Below, in pieces: positions 1 through 5,695 of a stretch of DNA of 6,945 bases. The stretch is taken from the NCBI GenBank assembly GCA_045639085.1, contig JAZUCM010000052.1, positions 1 through 6,945 on the forward strand, in the 5' to 3' direction. The notes beneath the pieces were generated by a model. The model was not told the DNA's origin, did no database searches, and saw nothing but the letters and a program-made list of their open reading frames with translations. The position numbers and the translations under genes were made by a program. The first letter of the stretch is position 1. Every line of letters starts with the position of its first letter. Origin of the DNA: Gastranaerophilus sp045639085 (GTDB lineage Bacteria; Cyanobacteriota; Vampirovibrionia; Gastranaerophilales; Gastranaerophilaceae).

Positions 1-11
1 TGCACTATTGC

Positions 12-32
12 GAGGGGTTTGTCAAGCCCCTC
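12..32 (-). promoter_or_regulatory. Palindrome around a TTGACA box, probable promoter/operator of the next gene
   Basis: Read on the minus strand, this 21-bp stretch is a near-perfect palindrome: GAGGGG and CCCCTC arms plus inner TTG/CAA pairs, with one mismatched pair around a central A. A perfect -35 box (TTGACA, 20-25) lies in the middle. A 17-nt spacer would place the -10 box just past the left edge, so the promoter cannot be completed here. It follows directly after the terminator of the 172-aa gene, where the next transcript should start. The dyad is seen in the sequence; its role as an operator is inference. It is not a terminator, because no T-run follows on either strand. Confidence 0.4.
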
Positions 33-46
33 ATGAGGCGATAAGT

Positions 47-70
47 AAAAAAAAGACCAATCTCTTGGCC
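47..70 (-). terminator. Rho-independent terminator of the 172-aa gene
   Basis: On the minus strand a GGCCAA arm, a GAGA tetraloop (GNRA class) and a TTGGTC arm form a 6-bp stem with one G-T wobble (55-70). Eight consecutive T follow directly (54 to 47). It lies 37 nt past the stop codon of the 172-aa gene and is the clearest intrinsic terminator in the window. Confidence 0.8.
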
Positions 71-106
71 ATTTAACTCGATATTCAAATACAAAAATTA
101 AAATTT

Positions 107-625
107 TTAAACTCGGTCTGTGTGCGTGCAAGCGTTATAGAGAACGCCGGCAAGCATACCTACCGCCGCACCAACTCCCACAAAGTGGTTATTTGGACGC
201 ATACATTTTAACAGTTTGTGATAAGCTCCCATGTACTGTCTTGCTACAGCGCTGGAATCCTTATCCGCAATCTTTACAATCTTTTTAAAGTCTTTAGCAA
301 CTTGAGGCTTTGTTTTTTCTAACTCAGCAAAAATTTTATCGCTACTTTTAAAATCTTTTTCTTTAATCATTTTAACAAAGACATCTTGAGCCTCAGTACG
401 CTTGTTCAAGGCCATAAAATCTTCAACCATTTTTTTGTTAGTTTCTTTACGCGCTACGTTTAAAATAGAACGACGCGGAACGTTTTTACTTTCCTCAGCA
501 TTCAGAGGTAATAACAACTTGGCACCATAACCTGCTGCCGCACCCAAACCACTTGCAACCATAACATTCGCAAGCGCACCACTTCTAGAAGTAATATTGT
601 AGTTTTGAACACCGTCTATTGGCAT
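107..625 (-). CDS. Hypothetical two-helix membrane protein (172 aa)
   Basis: I do not recognise a family. Residues about 17-41 (ALANVMVASGLGAAAGYGAK and following) and 148-165 (FVGVGAAVGMLAGVLYNA) are Gly/Ala-rich hydrophobic stretches that fit two membrane helices. The stretch between them (about 42-147) is strongly charged, Lys/Glu-rich and probably helical. There is no cleavable signal-peptide pattern, because the N-terminus (MPIDGVQNYN) is polar rather than basic. The ATG is supported by AAGAGG (634-639) with an 8-nt spacer. The gene has a long upstream leader containing the 54-nt repeats and ends at a strong terminator, so it is probably transcribed alone. Gly-rich helix pairs with a charged middle occur in membrane-associated scaffold proteins, but no function should be assigned. 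Confidence 0.75.
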   Translation of the reverse strand: MPIDGVQNYNITSRSGALANVMVASGLGAAAGYGAKLLLPLNAEESKNVPRRSILNVARKETNKKMVEDFMALNKRTEAQDVFVKMIKEKDFKSSDKIFAELEKTKPQVAKDFKKIVKIADKDSSAVARQYMGAYHKLLKCMRPNNHFVGVGAAVGMLAGVLYNACTHTDRV

Positions 626-749
626 AGTCCTAACCTCTTATTAACTAATCACAAGACCTTATGGCTCGTCTTGAACCACTTTCACTATGAGCAGAATTTA
701 CACTTAAATATTCTTCGTCCAATCAAAAGACCACATTGCAAAACGATAA

Positions 750-755
750 ATTATA
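750..755 (-). promoter_or_regulatory. Possible proximal -10 box (TATAAT) for the 172-aa gene
   Basis: A perfect TATAAT on the minus strand lies 125 nt upstream of the 172-aa start, just after the repeat array. At the expected 16-18 nt distance there is no good -35 box, and there is no TGn extension. It is a weak second promoter candidate next to the consensus one at 1010-1038. The rest of 626-789 shows only a small AAGAC/GTCTT hairpin (653-672) and no gene. Confidence 0.25.
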
Positions 756-789
756 CTCGCTTTACCACCGGCATCGACACTTGGCTAAC

Positions 790-960
790 TTACCTCGGCT
801 GCATTTAACTATTGCACCTCGCCTCGGTCTTCTTCTAACCGCCTTACCTCGGCTGCATTTAACTATCGCACCTTGCCTCGGTTTTCTTCTAACCGCCTTG
901 CCTCGGCTGCATCTAACCATCGTGCCTTGCCTCGGCTTTCTTCTAACCGCCTTGCCTCGG
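790..960 (-). repeat. Three tandem 54-nt repeats plus a 9-nt partial copy
   Basis: The units are 790-843, 844-897 and 898-951, with the partial copy TTGCCTCGG at 952-960. There are no indels. Units 1 and 2 differ at 3 sites, units 2 and 3 at 6, and units 1 and 3 at 9, and every difference is a transition. Each unit is itself two diverged half-units of 29 and 25 nt, each with a CCTCGG core. Because 54 is divisible by 3, both strands stay open through the array. The minus frame gives an Arg/Lys/Cys-rich peptide with recurring GKAVRRKPRQ. In that frame only a GTG at 1019 (upstream of the likely transcription start, no ribosome site) or an ATG at 920 (giving 52 aa) could start it. I treat it as a non-coding repeat in the leader of the 172-aa gene; a small basic peptide from 762-920 remains possible. 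Confidence 0.85.
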
Positions 961-1009
961 TCCCTTGTCTGGCACCCCAGAACTGAGTAATTAAATTCCT
1001 TTTTAAGCA

Positions 1010-1038
1010 ATACTACCACAATAATAGTTTTTTGTCAA
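1010..1038 (-). promoter_or_regulatory. Sigma-70-type promoter reading into the repeats and the 172-aa gene
   Basis: Minus strand: perfect -35 TTGACA (1033-1038), 17-nt spacer, -10 TAGTAT (1010-1015). The predicted start is near 1003, giving a leader of about 380 nt before the ATG at 625, including the whole repeat array. The -35 lies 33 nt past the stop of the WecA-like gene. The stretch in between (1039-1070) is AT-rich with no GC hairpin, so readthrough from the upstream operon is also possible. Confidence 0.65.
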
Positions 1039-1070
1039 GGGGTAATGAAGAATTATTAAAAAATATGACA

Positions 1071-2102
1071 CTACTTGCGAGAATCCCAAAGATACTTGAG
1101 CAAATTCATCACAAGCATTATTGAACCTATTATTACGATGGACGTGACAAAATAACGTATGGTTTGGTTACCCAAAATTAACGCCGCGACCGAGCTAAAA
1201 ACGATAGCAACAGCCGCCAAGATACCTACCGTTGATTTTTGGGAGAACCCGGCATGAATTAATTTGTGGTGGATGTGCTCAGAATCTGCAACAAATGGCG
1301 ACGTCCCTTTGGCAATACGCCTTAAACTCGAAAACGTGATGTCCAAAATCGGAACCGCCAAAACTAACGGTGCTAAAACGAATATGGCTAAAGTAGCGGT
1401 TTTCATAATACCAACAATCGAAATTGTAGCGAGCAGAAAACCCGAGAACAACGCGCCCGAGTCTCCCATGAAAATTTTCGCAGGGTTGTAATTATATGTC
1501 AAAAACGCCAACATAGAACCAGCCAAGATAAATCCAACCAAGGCGATTATCGGGTTTGCAGGAGGGACAGTTATGGCAATTATAGAAAGGGTTATTGCAG
1601 CCAAAGTTGTTATCGTTCCGGCCAGCCCATCAACACCGTCGATAAAATTCAGGGCGTTACTAATTCCAACAATCCATAAAATTGTAACCGGGTAGGAGAA
1701 AAATCCAATATCACCAACAAAAGGTAGAGTTTCGATACTAATACCGAGCAAATAGGCCAACGTCGCGATAGAAACCTGTAAGAATAATTTTGTTTTAGCG
1801 TCTAAATTGTAAATATCATCGACAAGCCCTAATAAAAACATCAGGGAACTTCCCAATAAAACCCCTGATAACAAACTTCCGCTCGGGTAATAGCTAAGCA
1901 GTACCAAGCTTAAAAAAGTCAGCATTACGCTTGAAAATATAGCGACTCCACCTATTCGCGATATTGGTTTTGTGTGAATTTTGCGCTCATTCGGGACATC
2001 AACAAGCCCTTCTTTGCGCGAAAAATCTATAACCATCGGAACCAAAAACATTCCAAAGATATAAGCTATCACAGAACCTAATATATGAGCGCTCATTTTC
2101 AT
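1071..2102 (-). CDS. wecA: WecA/TagO-family undecaprenyl-phosphate sugar-1-phosphate transferase
   Basis: An integral membrane enzyme of glycosyltransferase family 4. Members transfer a sugar-1-phosphate, usually GlcNAc-1-P from UDP-GlcNAc, to undecaprenyl phosphate at the cytoplasmic face, the first committed step of lipid-linked surface glycans. The 343 aa are of usual length with about 10-11 hydrophobic helices. Family motifs appear in order: HTKPISRIGG (43-52), the Mg-binding GLVDD (92-96), NFIDGVDGLAG (152-162), MGDSG (212-216) and HIHHK (276-280). The HIHH motif and the form of the NFIDGVDG motif favour WecA/TagO over MraY of peptidoglycan synthesis. The ATG at 2102 has AAAGGG (2111-2116) at 8 nt; an ATG two codons in is also possible. 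The ribosome site overlaps the glyA stop, so it is the second gene of a tight operon and perhaps translationally coupled. The exact sugar and glycan cannot be told from sequence. Confidence 0.9.
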   Translation of the reverse strand: MKMSAHILGSVIAYIFGMFLVPMVIDFSRKEGLVDVPNERKIHTKPISRIGGVAIFSSVMLTFLSLVLLSYYPSGSLLSGVLLGSSLMFLLGLVDDIYNLDAKTKLFLQVSIATLAYLLGISIETLPFVGDIGFFSYPVTILWIVGISNALNFIDGVDGLAGTITTLAAITLSIIAITVPPANPIIALVGFILAGSMLAFLTYNYNPAKIFMGDSGALFSGFLLATISIVGIMKTATLAIFVLAPLVLAVPILDITFSSLRRIAKGTSPFVADSEHIHHKLIHAGFSQKSTVGILAAVAIVFSSVAALILGNQTIRYFVTSIVIIGSIMLVMNLLKYLWDSRK

Positions 2103-2114
2103 AACGTTTACCCT

Positions 2115-3356
2115 TTAACCTTCATACAGCGGATATTTTTTGCATAGCGCAAGAGATTTTTCTCGAATTTTAGCAAGCTCAACATCATTGTCAGAGTTTT
2201 TAATCGCCTCAGCGATAATGCCGGCAACGACTTTCATATCTTCTTCAACGAACCCACGAGTCGTAACCGCCGGGGTACCAAGCCTTATACCACTGGTAAC
2301 AAATGGGCTTTGCGGATCATTCGGAACAGTGTTTTTGTTCGCCGTAATTCCAACACGCTCAAGAACGTTCGCCATATCTTTTCCGGTTTTTCCGGTTTTG
2401 CGCAAATCGAGAGTCATAAGATGGTTTTCGGTCATTCCGCCAACAATATCCATACCATTGTCAAGAAGCCCTTGCGCAAGGGCTTTTGCGTTTTTAACAA
2501 TCTGCTCGGCATAAGCCTTGAATTCAGCACTGGCAGCCTCTTTTAGGGCTACAGCCTTCGCCGCAACAATATGCTCCAACGGCCCACCTTGTATCCCCGG
2601 AAAAACAGCTTTATCAATACCGAGCGCATGTTCTTCCTTACACATAATTATGCCGCCACGAGGACCACGAAGAGATTTGTGGGTAGTTGTAGTAACAAAA
2701 TCCGCATAAGGTGCAGGAGACGGATGAACCCCGGCCACAACAAGCCCCGCGATATGTGCAATATCTGCCAATAACAACGCGCCAACTTCATCAGCAATCT
2801 CTTTAAACTTTTTAAAATCGATAATTTTTGAATAATTACTTGCGCCACAAATAATCAATTTAGGCTTATGCTCAAGCGCCATTTGACGGACATTTTCGTA
2901 ATCAATGTTACCGTTTTCGTCAACCCCATAACTTTTAACGTTAAAATACATTCCCGAGAAATTCACAGGCGAACCGTGAGAAAGGTGGCCACCGTTAGAC
3001 AAATCCATACCCAAAACAGTATCACCGGGTTTTAGCGCGTAAACAAAAACGGCCATATTAGCTTGCGCGCCGGAGTGCGGCTGAACATTAGCATGATCCA
3101 TTTTGAACAATTCACACGCACGTTTTTGCGCCAATTCTTCAATAACATCAACGTGCTCACAACCGTTATAAAAACGCTTATGCGGCTTACCTTCGGCATA
3201 TTTGTTGGTCAAAACGCTTCCTGACGCTTCCATAACAGCAAGAGAGGTAATATTTTCACTTGCGATTAATTCAATAGTTTCTTGTTGCCTTTTTAACTCT
3301 AATTCGATTTGTTCTGCGACCTGCGGATCAATTTTCTTAATATGTGCGATATTCAT
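2115..3356 (-). CDS. glyA: Serine hydroxymethyltransferase
   Basis: A cytoplasmic PLP enzyme that interconverts serine plus tetrahydrofolate with glycine plus 5,10-methylene-THF, supplying glycine and one-carbon units. With the start at 3356 it has 413 aa, the usual bacterial length. Seen in order: LIASEN (30-35), SGAQAN (95-100), NGGHLSHG (121-128), LADIAHIAGL with the PLP-ring Asp and His (196-205), TTTTHKSLRGPRGG with the Schiff-base Lys at 227, and SGIRLGTPAVTTRG with the carboxylate-binding Arg at 358. The frame stays open 49 codons further upstream, but that extension crosses the promoter and lacks homology to the family. The ATG at 3356 has a strong AGAGGTG ribosome site and begins the typical N-terminus. 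It is the first gene of an operon with the WecA-like gene 12 nt downstream. Confidence 0.97.
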   Translation of the reverse strand: MNIAHIKKIDPQVAEQIELELKRQQETIELIASENITSLAVMEASGSVLTNKYAEGKPHKRFYNGCEHVDVIEELAQKRACELFKMDHANVQPHSGAQANMAVFVYALKPGDTVLGMDLSNGGHLSHGSPVNFSGMYFNVKSYGVDENGNIDYENVRQMALEHKPKLIICGASNYSKIIDFKKFKEIADEVGALLLADIAHIAGLVVAGVHPSPAPYADFVTTTTHKSLRGPRGGIIMCKEEHALGIDKAVFPGIQGGPLEHIVAAKAVALKEAASAEFKAYAEQIVKNAKALAQGLLDNGMDIVGGMTENHLMTLDLRKTGKTGKDMANVLERVGITANKNTVPNDPQSPFVTSGIRLGTPAVTTRGFVEEDMKVVAGIIAEAIKNSDNDVELAKIREKSLALCKKYPLYEG

Positions 3357-3386
3357 GACTACACCTCTCTCCCTATTTTTATTCAG

Positions 3387-3415
3387 ATTATAGAAGAAAG
3401 TTAAAAATATTGCAA
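3387..3415 (-). promoter_or_regulatory. Promoter of the glyA-wecA operon
   Basis: Minus strand: -35 TTGCAA (3410-3415, 4 of 6 consensus), 17-nt spacer, perfect -10 TATAAT (3387-3392). The predicted start is near 3380, giving a leader of about 24 nt containing the glyA ribosome site. It lies wholly between the 83-aa gene's stop and the glyA ATG at 3356, which supports that ATG over the longer open frame. Confidence 0.75.
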
Positions 3416-3420
3416 GAAAT

Positions 3421-3672
3421 TTACAAAGAAATTTCGCTGATTTGCCGACTATAGTCATCCATAAAGTCATCAAGCAATTTAACATCTTGTTGCAAACGCT
3501 CATAAACTATTTCCAAAAGCCCATCAACATGCGATATTTCAACGACCTCAAACTCATTATGCACAGCACTTTTCAAAATTTCAATAGCGCATACAAGTTC
3601 GCCCAAACGCCCACGGAACTTAATAATTTTATCTTCGGGTTTCAAATCCACATCATATTTTACATCGCACAT
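3421..3672 (-). CDS. Small soluble hypothetical protein (83 aa)
   Basis: Not recognised. The protein is acidic, with no membrane segment or signal peptide. It has a short polar N-terminus (MCDVKYDVDLKPEDK), a basic patch KFRGRLGE (18-25), then what look like two amphipathic helices: about 24-37 and 51-75 (rich in Leu, Val, Asp, Glu). This pattern suggests a small helical or coiled-coil oligomer. The start is well supported, with AAGGAG (3679-3684) exactly 6 nt before the ATG. It has its own candidate promoter (3701-3730), whose spacer is filled by an inverted repeat, and it lies divergent from the HTH gene. The HTH protein may therefore control it (inference). No terminator is visible before the glyA promoter, so some readthrough into glyA is likely. 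Confidence 0.75.
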   Translation of the reverse strand: MCDVKYDVDLKPEDKIIKFRGRLGELVCAIEILKSAVHNEFEVVEISHVDGLLEIVYERLQQDVKLLDDFMDDYSRQISEISL

Positions 3673-3700
3673 ATTATGCTCCTTAACTATATTCTACCAG

Positions 3701-3730
3701 ATATTACGTTCGTGATTGAGAACGTCTAAA
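3701..3730 (-). promoter_or_regulatory. Candidate promoter of the 83-aa gene
   Basis: Minus strand: -35 TTTAGA (3725-3730, 4 of 6), 18-nt spacer, -10 TAATAT (3701-3706). The start would be near 3694, giving a leader of about 22 nt that contains the AAGGAG ribosome site. The geometry fits the gene well, but the boxes are not consensus. An alternative -10 is TAGAAT (3691-3696), which has no good -35. Confidence 0.45.
3706..3725. promoter_or_regulatory. Inverted repeat ACGTTC-N8-GAACGT, candidate operator
   Basis: A perfect 6-bp inverted repeat (3706-3711 and 3720-3725) separated by 8 nt lies in the 84-nt region between the divergent 83-aa and HTH genes. It fills the spacer of the 83-aa promoter. 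Its right half is at the -35 position relative to a TAATAT (3744-3749) facing the HTH gene. A further GAACGT lies at 3763-3768 inside the HTH gene's first codons. The placement is classic for a repressor binding site; binding by the adjacent HTH protein is inference. Confidence 0.4.
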
Positions 3731-3756
3731 CTAAAAATAGCACTAATATAGAAAAT

Positions 3757-4044
3757 ATGCAAGAACGTTTCGAAGAAAAACAATCCAAAGACTTACTTTT
3801 CAGAGCAATCGCAAAAGTAGTGAAACGCCATAGAACACAACAATGCAAGTCTATTTACAAACTTTCCGCAGAATGCGCTATTTCCCGCAGCACTTGGCGA
3901 GATGTAGAATTAGAATTATGCAAAGACCCAGCGTTCACTACAATTTGGAAGATTGCGGAAGCTTTGGACATCATGCCGGAAGATTTTATCAGAGAAATTC
4001 ACCAAGAATTAGGCTCCGACTTCTCTCTTTCAGGACTAAATTAG
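3757..4044 (+). CDS. Small XRE-like helix-turn-helix DNA-binding protein (95 aa)
   Basis: A probable transcriptional regulator. Residues about 31-78 follow the XRE/HTH_3 pattern: KSIYKLSAECAISRSTWRD (scaffold helix, turn and recognition helix), then FTTIWKIAEALDIMPEDFI, matching the family's closing 'T..KIA.AL.I....' helix. The N-terminal 30 residues are charged and helical, and the short C-terminal tail has no recognised effector domain. It is the only plus-strand gene, divergent from the 83-aa gene and convergent with the 469-aa gene (17 nt between stops). There is no Shine-Dalgarno before the ATG. A TAATAT lies 7-12 nt upstream, so the message may be leaderless. It could also be an antitoxin-like regulator, but its divergent partner does not resemble a known toxin. 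Confidence 0.75.
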   Translation: MQERFEEKQSKDLLFRAIAKVVKRHRTQQCKSIYKLSAECAISRSTWRDVELELCKDPAFTTIWKIAEALDIMPEDFIREIHQELGSDFSLSGLN

Positions 4045-4061
4045 TTGTTTCGTCAAAGCTT

Positions 4062-5471
4062 TTAAATTTCACCTTCGAACGCCATTTGTTTTTCGAGCCG
4101 TTCTTTTACCTCAAACTTTTCATCCTGTCTTAGGTATCTGATTGCAACCATCGCCGCCGGAGCCAATACCCCAAGCGCCAAGATACAAGAGCCTAAGTTT
4201 TTCCAAACAGACGCCCGTTTAAGCTTTTTAACGCCATTCAAAAATACGTCCAAGCTTTCCCCAGACTCTTTATACTGTTTTTGCAATTTTTCCAAATTAT
4301 TGCCGACACCCTTAAACTCATCAATGTCAATATAAGCCCTTGTATCGACCACATCCGCGTTTTTAACCTCTTTATCAATCAAACCAATCCTTCTAGCCAT
4401 TTTAACAAAAAGGTTTTCATTAGAAGCTTTAGTCTTGACGACATCGGATTTTTTCGCCATTTTTACAATAAAGTTATCAGGATTTTTGTTGATGAACTCA
4501 TAAACTTCGACGTCAGTTTTGCATTTTGAAAACTCATCTAAACTTGCCTTCAACGAATTATCTTTGAACGCATTTTTCAACTCATCGCTCTCAATAACCC
4601 TTGCATCAAGCGCGATTGACTTATTATGCTTAGAATCCGCAGATTTTTCCAGATGATTTTGAATTTTTGCACCAACACCGTACATAAACAACCAGAAAGA
4701 ACCTTCTTTAACAGAATAACCCAAAAAGTCTTGGAAACTTCTTGCCGTTGCGAGTCTTTCGGTCGTAATCGCAGCATCAACAATCATCAAATTTTTAACA
4801 GGACTGAACATAAAATCTGACAATCCGCCCTGGAAGTTAATTTGTTCTCTTTCCTTATTTTCATTGATACTAACCCCCTTAAACGCTTGCGGTTTGTTCA
4901 TTTTTGGGGTGAAGGTAGCAACATTTTTTGCGCCTTGCGCATTTGGATTTGCAAAGTTTGCAATATTTTTAGCCTTATGTTCGGCCAAAATACTTTGTCT
5001 AACTTTCTCTTCGGTATATTTATGTCTGTAATGCGTAAGCGCACCATAAGTTCCAATCGTCATCAATGTTGACGCCACAAACTTCGCAAAAGTTAAACCC
5101 TTAAATGTTTTTTGATTTTTTCCGACTTTTTCAAACGCCGATTTAACTTTATCATCATACGCAAACGCTTTTGCTTTTTCAAAAATATCAGGATTTTTCA
5201 AGACTCTAACATCAATTTTATGATCATACCCCATCGTCTTGAATAGAGTCATATCCAAAAGTTTTTTATACGTTGGAATCCCAAAAAGCCAAAGGGCTTG
5301 TGTTCCAAATTCATCAATAAATCTATCTTCGCCTTCTTCTTCCTTGCCTACGACATAAGAACCGGCCGTCAAACCGATACTATTGGCAATATCTTTCATC
5401 GCTAGTGGTACTAAAGAGTTATTATTTCCTAATACTGAATATATTTTACTTGCTGTAACTGCGGGTATCAT
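4062..5471 (-). CDS. Large hypothetical membrane-associated protein with FKG/FQG motifs (469 aa)
   Basis: No known family recognised. Two hydrophobic segments are visible, about 127-146 (TFAKFVASTLMTIGTYGALT) and 425-446 (NLGSCILALGVLAPAAMVAI); weaker ones near 58-66 and 258-268 may be buried or amphipathic. FKG-type tetrads recur: TFKG (122), AFKG (197), NFQG (212) and EFKG (385). The region 270-420 is charged and helical, with a short internal duplication: NFIVKMAKK (333-341) and NLFVKMARR (353-361). The ATG at 5471 has AGGA 7 nt upstream. The region upstream is unusual, with a promoter, attenuator-like terminator, 33-aa ORF and structured RNA, suggesting tight post-initiation control. No hairpin terminator is visible at its 3' end. 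An anchored structural or scaffold role at the envelope is possible, but that is a guess. Confidence 0.75.
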   Translation of the reverse strand: MIPAVTASKIYSVLGNNNSLVPLAMKDIANSIGLTAGSYVVGKEEEGEDRFIDEFGTQALWLFGIPTYKKLLDMTLFKTMGYDHKIDVRVLKNPDIFEKAKAFAYDDKVKSAFEKVGKNQKTFKGLTFAKFVASTLMTIGTYGALTHYRHKYTEEKVRQSILAEHKAKNIANFANPNAQGAKNVATFTPKMNKPQAFKGVSINENKEREQINFQGGLSDFMFSPVKNLMIVDAAITTERLATARSFQDFLGYSVKEGSFWLFMYGVGAKIQNHLEKSADSKHNKSIALDARVIESDELKNAFKDNSLKASLDEFSKCKTDVEVYEFINKNPDNFIVKMAKKSDVVKTKASNENLFVKMARRIGLIDKEVKNADVVDTRAYIDIDEFKGVGNNLEKLQKQYKESGESLDVFLNGVKKLKRASVWKNLGSCILALGVLAPAAMVAIRYLRQDEKFEVKERLEKQMAFEGEI

Positions 5472-5486
5472 TTTTTCGTCCTAACA

Positions 5487-5596
5487 CAGCCCCATCGGCT
5501 GCAATTCAATCAAAGTACTACAAGCCCCAAATCAAGTTCATCAGTCTCACACGTGGAGCACACGCATTGGTGAAACTGGTTTCAATGATTGAATTG
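5487..5596 (-). ncRNA. Branched structured RNA element in the leader of the 469-aa gene
   Basis: Minus-strand pairing shows an 11-bp perfect closing stem, CAATTCAATCA (5596-5586) with TGATTGAATTG (5512-5502). Inside it a 9-bp stem forms, CAGTTTCAC (5578-5570) with GTGAGACTG (5550-5542), having one wobble. It is topped after a CAAT bulge by a 5-bp stem, GCGTG/CACGT (5565-5561 and 5555-5551), with loop TGCTC. Immediately next to the closing stem is a 5-bp hairpin, CAGCC-GATGG-GGCTG (5501-5487). The 469-aa gene's ribosome site (5479-5482) follows. This resembles a riboswitch or ribosomal-protein-type leader in layout, but no known class was recognised. It overlaps the 33-aa ORF, so structure and translation should compete. 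Confidence 0.45.
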
Positions 5597-5619
5597 TTTC
5601 GTCGTTCTTTATTAAACAT
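5518..5619 (-). CDS. 33-aa small ORF, possible leader peptide
   Basis: It starts at ATG 5619 with a strong ribosome site (GGAAGAAGG, 5626-5634; 6-nt spacer) and ends at TAG 5518-5520, 46 nt before the 469-aa start. The peptide begins MFNKERRNNSII and ends LMNLIWGL; it has one Cys, no signal peptide and no run of one amino acid as in classic attenuator peptides. Codons 8-12 cover the 5' arm of the 11-bp closing stem and the stop falls before the 3' arm. A translating ribosome would therefore open the fold. It is either a regulatory leader peptide coupled to the 469-aa gene or a small protein in its own right. The ribosome site makes it more than a chance ORF. Confidence 0.5.
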   Translation of the reverse strand: MFNKERRNNSIIETSFTNACAPRVRLMNLIWGL

Positions 5620-5695
5620 TACTTACCTTCTTCCTTTTTAAGTTGCGTAAAAATTATAATTGCTAAATTTTCGGCTTATATTAACGATTATTTAC

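Noticed and set aside
627..634. Shared GTTAGGAC octamer just before the 172-aa and 469-aa starts
   Set aside because: Distances to the two ATGs differ (1 versus 6 nt), and the 172-aa gene uses the upstream AAGAGG site; ribosome-site-like composition explains it.
653..672. AAGAC/GTCTT hairpin before the 172-aa gene as an attenuator
   Set aside because: It is only 5 bp with a 10-nt loop and no T-run on the minus strand.
674..695. Plus-strand similarity (GAACCACTTTCACTATG) to part of the 469-aa gene's leader stem
   Set aside because: The orientation relative to the downstream gene is opposite, it is short and gapped, and no matching stem partner is found; probably chance.
790..960. CRISPR array
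   Set aside because: Units are contiguous direct repeats with no unique spacers; the two halves of each unit are related to each other.
736..990. Plus-strand open frame through the repeat array (LPRLHLTIAPCLGFLLTA-type repeats)
   Set aside because: It has a TTG start with no ribosome site, and its openness follows from the 54-nt unit. The promoters here point to the minus strand.
3358..3503. N-terminal extension of GlyA as a signal or targeting segment
   Set aside because: It covers the promoter and the 3' end of the 83-aa gene and has no match to the family; the internal ATG has the ribosome site.
5538..5544. CTGATGA on the minus strand, as in the hammerhead ribozyme core, with GAAA nearby upstream
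   Set aside because: No stem III can form between the GAAA and a cleavable NUH site, and the arm next to CTGATGA overlaps the core bases. The three-stem layout fails in every permutation I tried.
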